From JABMMZ01 sp044373665 (lineage in GTDB: Bacteria; Bacteroidota; Bacteroidia; NS11-12g; UBA955), in contig JBIPNH010000015.1 in NCBI GenBank assembly GCA_044373665.1, positions 1 to 32,026 on the forward strand: a stretch of DNA of 32,026 nucleotides, given 5' to 3'. Below the pieces are notes generated by a model that was given only the letters and a program-made list of their open reading frames with translations, was not told the DNA's origin and did no database searches. Shown one piece after another: positions 1 to 7,763 of the stretch. Position 1 is the first letter of the stretch. Each line of letters begins with the position of its first letter. The position numbers and the translations under genes were made by a program.

Positions 1-29
1 CTAATAATAAGCACAAACCATTCTGTTTG

Positions 30-112
30 TTTTCCTTGACGCAGCTATTACGCTTATCCAAGTACAGTGGGTATCATCTCAGCTTTGTATTTTCACATAC
101 AAGAGCACCCCA
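30..112 (-). promoter_or_regulatory. TPP (THI-element) riboswitch
   Basis: Read on the minus strand, the element starts with GGGGTGCTC. A perfect stem follows, TTGTAT/ATACAA closed by GTGAAA (the variable P3 arm), then the diagnostic CTGAGATGATACCC (minus strand of 69-83). The second half has CTTG...CAAG pairing around GTAAT and GCG and ends in AAGGAAA (complement of 31-37). The order GGGG, CTGAGA, ACCC, TAAT, GCG and AAGGA is that of thiamin-pyrophosphate aptamers. The controlled gene would lie left of position 1, probably a thiamin synthesis gene or a thiamin-related outer-membrane receptor, and cannot be seen. The P4/P5 arm is shorter and less canonical than in E. coli thiM. Confidence 0.85.
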
Positions 113-221
113 AAACATGCTGCAAATATAAGTGTAAAATAAACTAAAAATAAAAAATAAAATTTACTCCTTGTCATTTCTGTCTCAAAAATCTATGTAA
201 AATAATGTGTATAATTGTAAC

Positions 222-1625
222 ATGAAAATTAGCTTTTGGGGAGCAGCCAGAACCGTAACGGGCAGCAAACATCTGATTGAACTTGAAAACGGTAAAAAAA
301 TATTACTCGATTGTGGTTTGTTTCAAGGGGAAGGCAAAAGAACAAAAAGCGACAACTTATTTTGGGGATTTGAACCAAGTGAAATCGATTATGTACTTCT
401 CTCACACGCTCATATTGACCATTCAGGACTTCTACCTAAGTTGGTTAAAGACGGTTTTAAAGGTTACATTTATGCAACTGATGCAACGATTGCCTTGTGT
501 AAAATAATGCTTTTAGACAGTGCTAGAATTCAAGAAAGCGACCTGTTTTACATCAATAAGAGAAAAATTGAAAAAGGAGAACCACCTATTGAGCCTTTGT
601 ATGAAGAGGAAGACGCTATGAAAGCGCTTGACTTAATGCGTAAACTTCCTTTGAATGATAGTTTAATCATTGAAGACGACATCAAAGTAACGACTTTCGA
701 TAATGGACATATATTAGGTAGTGTTGCCTTTTTAATTGAAACATTGAACGAAACCAATAACGTAAAACTGATGTTTTCTGGTGACATTGGCCGTTCAAAC
801 GATGCCATTTTAAACCATCCAATTCCCGTTTCGCAAGCCGATTATATTATTTTAGAAAGCACTTACGGTTCAAGAATCCATGAAAAACAAACTGATGTTG
901 AGGCAAAACTATTGGAAGTTGTGAATGAAACTTGTGTTAAAAACAAGGGCAAAATCATTATCCCTGCGTTTAGTATTGACCGAACTCAAGAAATTATTTA
1001 CGCGCTCGACCGCCTTTCTCACCACGGCTTACTCCCTTCTATCGAAGTTTATGTAGACAGTCCTTTATCTGTTAAAGCTACCAAAACCATGGCAGCGCAC
1101 AAACACTATTTCAATCCCGAAATACTGGAATACATAACCAAAGATGGCGACCCTTTTTGTTTTCCCAACTTACATTATGTAGAACATGTGAGTGAGTCTA
1201 AAAAAATCAATGAATCTAAAGAACCTGCAATTATTATTAGTGCCAGCGGAATGGCTGAAGCGGGTCGTATCAAACACCATATTAAAAACAACATTGAAGA
1301 CCCTAAAAACACGATTTTGCTAATTGGTTACGCTTCACCGATGTCATTGGCAGGAAGACTTAAAGCGGGAGACCCTGAAGTGCGAATATTTGGAGATACT
1401 TTCAAGGTAAAAGCCAATATTGTAAGCATGGAAAACTTCAGTGCTCATGGGGATTACATAGAAATGATAGACTATCTAAAACTTCAAAACCCCAAACTCG
1501 TTCACAAAATATTTTTAGTACACGGCGAATACGAAACTCAAAAAATATTTGCAGAGAAACTGATTGAAAAAGGATACTTAAACATCGAAATTCCTCAAAA
1601 AGGAGAAACTTTTAACGTCAATTAA
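222..1625 (+). CDS. MBL-fold / beta-CASP / RMMBL RNA-processing nuclease-like protein
   Basis: A 467-residue protein of the metallo-beta-lactamase superfamily, CPSF73/YsgJ-like branch, which in characterised members cleaves RNA with two zinc ions. The zinc motif SHAHIDHSG is at about residues 61-69. Downstream metal-ligand regions include GHILGS and FSGDIG. The beta-CASP insert includes IPAFSIDRTQE and ISASGMAEAGR. The C-terminal RMMBL part has MENFSAHGDY and FLVHGE. The reading frame opens with a GTG at 207, but the ATG at 222 starts directly at the conserved MKISFWGA, so I prefer 222. It abuts the transporter gene with no spacer, so the two are probably co-transcribed. It is cytoplasmic, with no signal peptide. 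Its RNA substrate cannot be told from sequence. Confidence 0.88.
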   Translation: MKISFWGAARTVTGSKHLIELENGKKILLDCGLFQGEGKRTKSDNLFWGFEPSEIDYVLLSHAHIDHSGLLPKLVKDGFKGYIYATDATIALCKIMLLDSARIQESDLFYINKRKIEKGEPPIEPLYEEEDAMKALDLMRKLPLNDSLIIEDDIKVTTFDNGHILGSVAFLIETLNETNNVKLMFSGDIGRSNDAILNHPIPVSQADYIILESTYGSRIHEKQTDVEAKLLEVVNETCVKNKGKIIIPAFSIDRTQEIIYALDRLSHHGLLPSIEVYVDSPLSVKATKTMAAHKHYFNPEILEYITKDGDPFCFPNLHYVEHVSESKKINESKEPAIIISASGMAEAGRIKHHIKNNIEDPKNTILLIGYASPMSLAGRLKAGDPEVRIFGDTFKVKANIVSMENFSAHGDYIEMIDYLKLQNPKLVHKIFLVHGEYETQKIFAEKLIEKGYLNIEIPQKGETFNVN

Positions 1626-2387
1626 ATGGATAAAAAGTCGAAACTGTTTATCATGTTGGGTGGCTTTTTTATAACAAACGCCATCATAGCTGAATTTATT
1701 GGGGTCAAAATATTCTCATTGGAGAACACTTTTGGGTTTAACTCATTTCAAATCGACTTATTGGGCATTAAAAACCTTTCATTTGAGTTGACTTGTGGCG
1801 TTTTACTTTGGCCATTTGTCTTTATAATGACCGATATTATTAACGAATATTATGGTAAAAAAGGAGTTAGACTATTAAGTTATATTGCAGCAGCAATGAT
1901 AAGTTACGCCTTTTTAATGGTGTTTTTGGCCATCAATTCCTCTCCTGCCTCATGGTGGATAGACAGTGGCGCTGAGCAAAACATCCCCAATATGCAGTCT
2001 GCTTACAAAGGCATTTTTGGTCAAGGCATGTGGATTATTATTGGCTCTTTGGTCGCTTTCCTTATTGGTCAATTGGTCGACGTCTACGTGTTTCATTATA
2101 TCAAAAAAAAATCAGGCAACCGATATTTATGGATGCGAAGTACAGGCTCAACATTGGTTTCGCAATTTATAGATAGTTTTGTAGTCTTATTTATAGCGTT
2201 TTACATTGGCAATAATTGGTCATTCAAAAAAGTAATGGCCATTTGCATTATGAATTATATTTATAAATTCATTGTAGCTGTCGTTTTAACGCCACTTTTA
2301 TACCTTATTCACCAAAAAATTGATCGATACTTAGGCAAAGAAGAATCAGAAAAAATGATTAAAGAAGCCGAAATGCAATATGAATAA
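1626..2387 (+). CDS. Queuosine precursor transporter (YhhQ/VUT family, DUF165)
   Basis: A 253-residue inner-membrane protein with about six hydrophobic segments. The family signature FIMTDIINEYYGKKGVR is near residues 66-82, after the segment GVLLWPFVF. The rest fits YhhQ-type transporters, including SQFIDSFVVLFIAFYIG and a charged cytoplasmic C-terminus. E. coli YhhQ imports preQ0/preQ1 used to make the modified tRNA base queuosine. The start codon follows the stop of the MBL gene at once, and the 3' end overlaps the next gene by 8 bp, giving a three-gene plus-strand unit. Nothing else here belongs to queuosine biosynthesis, so the substrate is assigned from the family alone. Confidence 0.88.
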   Translation: MDKKSKLFIMLGGFFITNAIIAEFIGVKIFSLENTFGFNSFQIDLLGIKNLSFELTCGVLLWPFVFIMTDIINEYYGKKGVRLLSYIAAAMISYAFLMVFLAINSSPASWWIDSGAEQNIPNMQSAYKGIFGQGMWIIIGSLVAFLIGQLVDVYVFHYIKKKSGNRYLWMRSTGSTLVSQFIDSFVVLFIAFYIGNNWSFKKVMAICIMNYIYKFIVAVVLTPLLYLIHQKIDRYLGKEESEKMIKEAEMQYE

Positions 2388-4479
2388 ACTTCAACTTTAT
2401 ATTCTATTTTTCACGCTATTAATTACTGGAATAAACTGTCGTAGCAAACAAAAAAACTCAGACTTACACTCCCCCAAACAAGCCATTTCTTTCACTAAAC
2501 TATCCTCATACGAATGGCTCCCTATTGGACCATTTGGCTCTCCAACTCCTATGGCCGATACGGGGCAAATTTCCCCACATGGATGTGGACGGTTTTTAAG
2601 CCTTTACATTAACCCAAGTAATGAAAATGAAATCATTGCAGGACATGCCACCTCAGGCATTTTCAAATCCAAAGATGGTGGCAAAACCTGGGAACAAAAA
2701 TTAAAATTCCCTTATGCAACTGGCATTAACAAAATTATTAAAATCCCTGAAACCAATCAATTATTAGCAGCTTCAGGTTTAGACATTGGCAATTCAAGAC
2801 AATATGGGTTTGGCATCTTTCAGTCGAGCGACAACGGCGAAACTTGGCAAGCAAATTCACTCCAATTTACCCCTATAGAATACCAACAAGAACAAGCAAG
2901 AGACCTTTGTCACATCACCCTAAACAATAGCACACAAACCTTGTGCATTAGCAATAAAAACATTTACGCTTCAGACAATGCAGGCCTCCGTTGGCGCAAT
3001 GTGTTTAAAAGTAAGTACGACCTAAAACAATTGGTCAATAACCCATTTAATGTTCAAGAATTGCTAGCCTTTGGTTCGGGAATTCTTTTAAGTAGAGACG
3101 CCGGTAAAACTTGGGAAGATTTAAGCGAAACTATCAATTCCGAAATTGGCCAATTGGGATTAGGCGCAATGAACAATCGCTTTAGTGCTAGTTTCTCGCA
3201 AAAAAACAAAGGCAAACTATCTATTTTTGTTCAAGCAAACCAATCTTATTTCGTTATTTATGACCTTTTAACAAAGAAAATCATTTATAAAAACAGTGCT
3301 CCTCAAATTATCCCCAACAAATCGCGACAAGTACAAACAACAGTTTACGATAAAAAAAACAATATTGAACGGTTATTGATAGGAACTACTCGACTTTTTG
3401 TGAGCAACAATGAAGGGCAAGACTTTTCAGTCATTACAACTCCCGAAATTGGCAAAACAAACCACATTCACGATGACATTAATGCTCTTCTTTATCAGAA
3501 CCAAACGCTTTACTGCGCAACAGATGGAGGCATAGACAAAAGTGATGATTATGGACAAACCTGGACTTCGCTTACACACTATTCCAATATCAATAGCACA
3601 TTAATCTTTGGGTTCGACCTCAATAAAAACGGACAAATAATGTGCGGCACTCAAGACAATGGGATTTTTATTTATCAAAACAAGGAGTGGTATTGCACCA
3701 AAATGTATGGAGACGGAGGGCGTTGTATTGCTACGGCCGACTCCAATTGGTTTTATGCTGGCTTTGCACAAATGTGTTACCAAACCAAAGATGGTGGAAA
3801 AACATTCCAATACGCCCATGCAGGAAATGAACGTTCGGGTTTTGATTTTAAAATGAATTACCACCAAGAAAGTAACCATTTTTACTTATCAAATCTAAAT
3901 TTGTATTTAAGAAACAAAGAACAACGGTATGAAATATTAACATCAAACTTAAAAGCTGACCGAAAAATCAAGGCTTTTTGGGTCAATCCCAACAATTCAA
4001 ATGAAATATGGATTGGCAAAGATGATGCAACTTGGGGTGGGAAATTAGAAAACAAGTTACTATTTACAAATGATGGGGGCGCCAATTGGCAAGACTTTAC
4101 GGAACAATTACCCATTTTAAAATGGAGAAGTATTACTGACATTGCGGTTAATGAAACAGGCGAAATTGCAGTTACATTGGTATCGTTCGACCAAAACAGT
4201 ACTGATTTAAACAAGGTTTATATTTCATCTGACAATGGCCAAACGTTTACTAATCAGTCGAAAGGCTTACCAAACTTACCAAGCACATGCATTATGAGTG
4301 TCAAAGGCAAATGGATTTATGGCGACAATTCAGGTGTTTATGAGTTTAATGATTTACAATGGGTTCCCTTGGGAGAAGGATTTCCTCCTACTATTGTCAC
4401 GGAAATTAAATACTTTGAAAAAGAACAAGCACTCATCGTATCAACCTTCGGGAGAGGGCTTTGGGCTATTAGGTATTAG
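2380..4479 (+). CDS. Secreted BNR/Asp-box repeat beta-propeller protein
   Basis: A 699-residue exported protein. The N-terminal stretch MNKLQLYILFFTLLITGINC is a signal peptide ending in Cys20. The context GINC is a poor lipobox, so either a lipoprotein or an ordinary Sec signal is possible. At least seven Asp-box motifs of the form S-x-D-x-G-x-T-W recur: SKDGGKTWE, SSDNGETWQ, SRDAGKTWE, SDDYGQTWT, TKDGGKTF, TNDGGANWQ and SSDNGQTF. These are typical of sialidase/sortilin/Ycf48-like propellers. The protein ends in FGRGLWAIRY, a common end for such propellers in Bacteroidota. No catalytic residues can be assigned. It overlaps the transporter gene by 8 bp. An 8-bp tandem repeat begins two bases after its stop codon. 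Confidence 0.82.
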   Translation: MNKLQLYILFFTLLITGINCRSKQKNSDLHSPKQAISFTKLSSYEWLPIGPFGSPTPMADTGQISPHGCGRFLSLYINPSNENEIIAGHATSGIFKSKDGGKTWEQKLKFPYATGINKIIKIPETNQLLAASGLDIGNSRQYGFGIFQSSDNGETWQANSLQFTPIEYQQEQARDLCHITLNNSTQTLCISNKNIYASDNAGLRWRNVFKSKYDLKQLVNNPFNVQELLAFGSGILLSRDAGKTWEDLSETINSEIGQLGLGAMNNRFSASFSQKNKGKLSIFVQANQSYFVIYDLLTKKIIYKNSAPQIIPNKSRQVQTTVYDKKNNIERLLIGTTRLFVSNNEGQDFSVITTPEIGKTNHIHDDINALLYQNQTLYCATDGGIDKSDDYGQTWTSLTHYSNINSTLIFGFDLNKNGQIMCGTQDNGIFIYQNKEWYCTKMYGDGGRCIATADSNWFYAGFAQMCYQTKDGGKTFQYAHAGNERSGFDFKMNYHQESNHFYLSNLNLYLRNKEQRYEILTSNLKADRKIKAFWVNPNNSNEIWIGKDDATWGGKLENKLLFTNDGGANWQDFTEQLPILKWRSITDIAVNETGEIAVTLVSFDQNSTDLNKVYISSDNGQTFTNQSKGLPNLPSTCIMSVKGKWIYGDNSGVYEFNDLQWVPLGEGFPPTIVTEIKYFEKEQALIVSTFGRGLWAIRY

Positions 4480-4480
4480 G

Positions 4481-4704
4481 GTGTTTATGCGTTTATTTGT
4501 TTAGGTGTTTATGCGTTTATTTGTTTAGGTGTTTATGCGTTTATTTGTTTAGGTGTTTATGCGTTTATTTGTTTAGGTGTTTATGCGTTTATTTGTTTAG
4601 GTGTTTATGCGTTTATTCGTTTAGGTGTTTATTCGTTTAGGTGTTTATTCGTTTAGGTGTTTATTCGTTTAGGGGTTTATTCGTTTATGTGTTTAGGGGT
4701 TTAG
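4481..4704. repeat. Octamer tandem repeat with 24-bp higher-order unit
   Basis: 224 bp made of 28 octamers. The first six units are 24 bp, each consisting of GTGTTTAT, GCGTTTAT and TTGTTTAG. They are identical apart from one T-to-C change in the sixth (4601-4624). Three 16-bp units follow (GTGTTTAT + TCGTTTAG, 4625-4672), then more degenerate octamers to 4704. It starts right after the BNR gene's stop codon. No coding function is apparent. Confidence 0.95.
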
Positions 4705-4710
4705 GTGTCA

Positions 4711-4754
4711 CCCACTAGGCTGAGCCAAGTCACGTGAGCGAAGTCGAAGTAAAG
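4711..4754. repeat. Dispersed palindrome family A, copy 1
   Basis: Contains the hairpin ACTAGGC-TGA-GCCAAGT (4714-4730, one mismatch) followed by CACGTGAGCGAAGTCGAAG. A nearly identical copy occurs at 5896-5939. Shorter copies holding only the palindrome are at 5871-5887 and 6677-6693. It resembles the small extragenic palindromes common in Bacteroidota. Confidence 0.85.
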
Positions 4755-4778
4755 GGTGTTTATGCGTATAGGCAGGTG

Positions 4779-4821
4779 TCACCCTGAGTGATTCAGCTAT
4801 GCTGAATTGTACCGAAGGGTG
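4779..4821. repeat. Dispersed palindrome family B, copy 1
   Basis: An imperfect inverted repeat. The outer arms are CACCCT and AGGGTG; the inner arms are GATTCAGC and GCTGAATT around a 2-nt centre. Further copies are at 4896-4937 and 6066-6107, differing by single bases. It is non-coding. Confidence 0.88.
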
Positions 4822-4845
4822 TTTAAGAGGTTGATGAAGTTTAAA

Positions 4846-4937
4846 GGGTTTCACGCCGTGCAGCGTGATTGTTTATGCGATTAGTTGTCCTTTTGTCACC
4901 CTGAGTGATTCAGCTTTGCTGAATTGTACCGAAGGGT
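4846..4937. repeat. 92-bp direct repeat, left copy (families C + B)
   Basis: Matches 6016-6107 at 91 of 92 positions, the one difference being A versus T in TGCGATTAG/TGCGTTTAG. It comprises a family C hairpin (TCACGC/GCGTGA, 4851-4868), a short spacer containing GTTTATGCG, and family B copy 2 (4896-4937). The two copies bracket the lipoprotein gene at 5110-5829. Confidence 0.93.
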
Positions 4938-5039
4938 GTCAAAAGGTTTCTGGCAGTTACGGCATACATTTCGTCTCTTATGAATTGAAACCGAAATCTA
5001 TATTGTGTTTACTTGTATCGATTGGTAATAACAACTAAA

Positions 5040-5070
5040 TTTGAATAACTGAATATCTTGAGTATTTTTG
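5040..5070 (+). promoter_or_regulatory. Bacteroidota-type sigma-A promoter of the lipoprotein gene
   Basis: TTTG at 5040-5043, then exactly 19 bp, then TATTTTTG at 5063-5070. This is a full match to the Bacteroidota -33/-7 consensus (TTTG-N19-TAnnTTTG). It predicts a start near 5075 and a leader of about 35 nt before the ATG at 5110. Confidence 0.7.
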
Positions 5071-5109
5071 TGGAACAACAGACTAATAACGTAGTATAAC
5101 CACACAAGT

Positions 5110-5829
5110 ATGAAAGCGTCCATATCAATATACATTTTACCCATATTGTGTTTACTTATGCTAATAGGATGCGACAAAGACCCCAGCAAACCAGGTTACC
5201 AAGGTAAACCACCTAAACCTGAGTATTATAGAATAAAAATGAATGAAGAACTCAAAAGTTATTTATGGAGCAAACCCGGCAGCTATTGGATATATAAAAA
5301 CACAAAAACAGGTGATTTAGACACACATATCATTAACGGTTTTTATTTTGATTCCATTTTAGTTAAAGGGATTTACCCGTACAGTAAACACAGGACTATC
5401 TATTATGACTATTTATCAAAATCCTTTTACAGTACTTTTATTAAAAGATTTTTTTATGAATACACAAGGACATTCAACCCACAAGCAACAGATTTATATA
5501 TAACTAGCAATGATTTAACTAGAGAGGGAAATGGAAGTAGAAATCACCCACTAGTTCATCCTTTTTTAATACCTAAAGAATCAAATTCAGGCACAGGTTC
5601 ATCTTATGCTGCTTACATCGGTATGGACAGCACCCTAACCATACAAGGCAAAACCTACCAAAATGTGGCTAAGTTAGATATTGATAAAGATGATATTTGG
5701 GAAGAAAAACTAAACTGTATTCGCTCAAATAACATTTATTATTGGGCAAAAGGTGTTGGGTTAATAAAGAAACAATCAATGTCATGCAGTTATTCATGGG
5801 AACTCATAGAATATAATATTATCAAATAA
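5110..5829 (+). CDS. Hypothetical lipoprotein
   Basis: A 239-residue protein I do not recognise at family level. The N-terminus has a hydrophobic stretch ending in the lipobox LIGC, so Cys21 would be lipidated. CDKDPSKPGYQGKPPKP follows as a linker. The body is rich in Tyr and charged residues. It contains GSYWIYKNTKTG near residues 56-67, a pattern seen in many short Bacteroidota lipoproteins of unknown function, and a VAKLDIDKDD segment near residues 180-190. There is no transmembrane segment beyond the signal. It is monocistronic with its own promoter, and dense repeat clusters lie on both sides. The gene could be part of a laterally acquired cassette, but its base composition does not stand out by eye. 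Confidence 0.72.
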   Translation: MKASISIYILPILCLLMLIGCDKDPSKPGYQGKPPKPEYYRIKMNEELKSYLWSKPGSYWIYKNTKTGDLDTHIINGFYFDSILVKGIYPYSKHRTIYYDYLSKSFYSTFIKRFFYEYTRTFNPQATDLYITSNDLTREGNGSRNHPLVHPFLIPKESNSGTGSSYAAYIGMDSTLTIQGKTYQNVAKLDIDKDDIWEEKLNCIRSNNIYYWAKGVGLIKKQSMSCSYSWELIEYNIIK

Positions 5830-5870
5830 ACCACCAAGAAAACAACACCAATAATCCTCATTCCTACTTT

Positions 5871-5887
5871 ACTAGGTTATGCCTAGT
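5871..5887. repeat. Palindrome family A, short copy
   Basis: ACTAGG-TTATG-CCTAGT, a 6-bp stem with a 5-nt loop, 42 bp after the lipoprotein stop codon. It has no T-run, so it is a repeat first and at best a weak transcription barrier. Confidence 0.7.
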
Positions 5888-5895
5888 CATACTAT

Positions 5896-5939
5896 CCCAC
5901 TAGGCTGAGCCTAGTCACGTGAGTGAAGTCGAAGAAAAG
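5896..5939. repeat. Palindrome family A, copy 2
   Basis: A perfect hairpin ACTAGGC-TGA-GCCTAGT (5899-5915), followed by CACGTGAGTGAAGTCGAAG. It pairs with the copy at 4711-4754, so the order of elements to the right of the lipoprotein gene resembles that on the left. Confidence 0.88.
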
Positions 5940-5987
5940 TTGTTTAGGTGTTTAGGTGTTTAGGTGTTTAGGTGTTTAGGTGTTTAA
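5940..5987. repeat. Octamer tandem repeat, second locus
   Basis: Six octamers of the form TTGTTTAG / GTGTTTAG, ending in GTGTTTAA. This is the same octamer family as the 4481-4704 array, in the same orientation, directly joined to palindrome A copy 2. Confidence 0.9.
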
Positions 5988-6015
5988 AAGGTTGAGGAGG
6001 TTTATGGGGTTTATG

Positions 6016-6107
6016 GGGTTTCACGCCGTGCAGCGTGATTGTTTATGCGTTTAGTTGTCCTTTTGTCACCCTGAGTGATTCAGCTTTGCTGAATTGTACC
6101 GAAGGGT
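6016..6107. repeat. 92-bp direct repeat, right copy (families C + B)
   Basis: Identical to 4846-4937 except for one base. It contains a family C hairpin at 6021-6038 and family B copy 3 at 6066-6107. A third, degenerate family C copy (TCACGCCATACAGCGA) starts at 6194. Confidence 0.93.
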
Positions 6108-6109
6108 TT

Positions 6110-6670
6110 CACCATAAGAGCCTGTGCTGAGCTTGTCGAATTTCTCTCGAAGGGTGTTTAAGAGGTTGAGCAGGTTTATTGGGTTTAAAGGGTTTCACGC
6201 CATACAGCGAAAGATTATTGGTAGAGACGCCATGCTTAGAGTATTGTCATTCTGAATCAAGTTCAGGACAGGGTTCTGTCATTCTGGAAATTTTGCCCTC
6301 AAAATTTATTCAGAATCTATTTCAGCACAGGTTTCAGAATTATTTACGGAATCTCAATAAAAGATGCTGAATAAAAGCGCAACACACAATCAACGCTCTG
6401 CTTTTTCCAGCATGACTAATTTGATTAAGTTTGCGCAAAGGGTTTAGTCTCTAGTCAAACCACCACTGTCATGGCACAGTCATGCTAGAAAAAATTCTGT
6501 AAAGGGTTCTGTCATTCTGGAAAATTTTGTCCTCAAAATTTATTCAGAATCAAGTTCAGCACAGATTTCAGTATCTATTTCCCGCCTTTGTTGGTCTCGG
6601 CTTAATAAACACCTATATAATCACGCTGAACGGCTTGGAACTCTTAACTCTTAACAATTATACGAATAAC
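6110..6670. repeat. Gene-free repeat-derived region
   Basis: No convincing gene. It holds a degenerate B-like element (6117-6156, containing GAGCTTGTCGAA and CGAAGGGTG) and a degenerate C copy at 6194. It also holds a pair of about 48-bp repeats (6271-6317 and 6504-6551; both begin GGGTTCTGTCATTCTGG and end TTATTCAGAATC, with one indel and one substitution). Open frames across these repeats show no family features. Confidence 0.75.
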
Positions 6671-6676
6671 CCTTCC

Positions 6677-6693
6677 ACTAGGCATAGCCTAGT
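6677..6693. repeat. Palindrome family A, copy 3, 3' of the response regulator
   Basis: A perfect 7-bp stem ACTAGGC/GCCTAGT with loop ATA, only 5 bp past the stop codon of the minus-strand response regulator gene. It could fold at the 3' end of the cco operon transcript and protect or end it. It lacks a U-tract, so it is not a standard intrinsic terminator. Confidence 0.7.
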
Positions 6694-6698
6694 CACGG

Positions 6699-7760
6699 TT
6701 AGTTCCTCATATTCTTCAATTTATCGAAATTGACAATTGTAATTAAACTTCCTTTAATTTCAATAATGCCTTCTTCTTTAAAATCAGTTAGTGTTCTGAT
6801 TAAAGTTTCGGTTGCGGTTCCTGCAATATGGGCCAAATCCTCGCGACTAATCGGAATACTAAACGGTGTTTTTTCCTCAGTACCATATTTTTCCTTAAGC
6901 AATACCAAACTCTGTGATACTTTTTTTCTTACACTGTTGTAAGCTATCTGTAACAATCGTTCTTCCTTATCTCTCACCTCTTTACTTAACAGTTTCATAA
7001 ACGTGTTTGCCACTTCCCTGTTTAGGTATATCATTTTAAGAAAATCATCTTTGTAAATCATTTTCAAATCACAATCTTCCATAGCAATAGCTTCATCTTC
7101 ATAAACGCCATTTTCTAACAAAGTAACGTATCCAAAAAAATCACCTTGATTATACAAGCCTGTTATAAACTCCTTGTCTTGATTGTTCGACTTCAACGTT
7201 TTAACCTTTCCTTTTTCGATGTAATACAAATAATTGGGATTGGAATTTTCTGAATAAATAACTTCTTTTTTCTTAAAATGCTTTGATTTAATTGAAGACT
7301 GAATTTGAGCAAAGGCATCAATGGTTTTAACATGAGTCAAAAAAGAGTCAAATCCATTATCGGCTTGAGTAAAATTGGAAGCTTGAATCAGTTTGGCTTT
7401 TTTCAAACGGATGTCAATAGCGGTTAAAAGCTCCATGTCATCAAACGGCTTGGTTATATAATCATCGGCTCCCAATTCCATCCCTTTGCGCACATCAGAA
7501 CGGTCGGCCTTAGCTGTCAAGAAAATAAAAGGAATTTGATTGGTAGAAGGGTCTCTGTTGAGCATGTGCAATACGCCATAACCATCCAATTCAGGCATCA
7601 TAATGTCGCAAATGATAATTTCAGGCACATTAGTTTGTGCTTTTTTAACGCCAATTTTGCCATTTTCGGCAGTCTCTACTTCATGTCCTGAAAGAGCTAA
7701 TATTTCTGAAATATTCTCTCTCATTTCATTGTTATCTTCTATTAATAAAATTTTTGCCAT
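6699..7760 (-). CDS. Response regulator with Crp/Fnr-type output (REC-cNMP-HTH)
   Basis: 353 residues. An N-terminal receiver domain (about 1-120) has the acidic pair E8-D9, phospho-acceptor D52 in CDIMMPELDG, T82 and K104 (TKPF). A cyclic-nucleotide-binding-like beta-roll follows (about 150-265, YIEKGKVKTL, QGDFFGYVTLLENG). A C-terminal Crp-type winged helix (about 285-353) has ISREDLAHIAGTATETLIRTL as recognition region. No Fnr-style cysteine cluster is present, so it should not bind a 4Fe-4S centre; input comes through phosphorylation. It lies 3 bp after the histidine kinase gene and is the last gene of the cco operon. It would be expected to bind TGA-N6-TCA type sites such as those upstream of ccoS and usp. 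The FixJ and FixK roles seem merged in one protein, which is an inference. Confidence 0.9.
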   Translation of the reverse strand: MAKILLIEDNNEMRENISEILALSGHEVETAENGKIGVKKAQTNVPEIIICDIMMPELDGYGVLHMLNRDPSTNQIPFIFLTAKADRSDVRKGMELGADDYITKPFDDMELLTAIDIRLKKAKLIQASNFTQADNGFDSFLTHVKTIDAFAQIQSSIKSKHFKKKEVIYSENSNPNYLYYIEKGKVKTLKSNNQDKEFITGLYNQGDFFGYVTLLENGVYEDEAIAMEDCDLKMIYKDDFLKMIYLNREVANTFMKLLSKEVRDKEERLLQIAYNSVRKKVSQSLVLLKEKYGTEEKTPFSIPISREDLAHIAGTATETLIRTLTDFKEEGIIEIKGSLITIVNFDKLKNMRN

Positions 7761-7763
7761 AAT

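Noticed and set aside
4481..4704. TTTAGG-rich array resembling a telomere repeat
   Set aside because: The period is 8 bp with variable middle bases, the array is internal and flanked by ordinary bacterial genes; the resemblance is superficial.
4998..5189. Minus-strand 63-residue frame overlapping the lipoprotein start
   Set aside because: It covers the lipoprotein's promoter and signal peptide on the opposite strand and has no recognisable features; the plus-strand gene has promoter, lipobox and length in its favour.
4481..6107. Possible CRISPR array
   Set aside because: Units are contiguous or irregularly placed, without unique spacers of constant length, and there are no cas genes in the window.
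6179..6733. Two short plus-strand frames in the repeat region
   Set aside because: Both translate the dispersed repeats (the same SKFIQN peptide arises from the 48-bp repeat in each) and have no start signals or protein family character.
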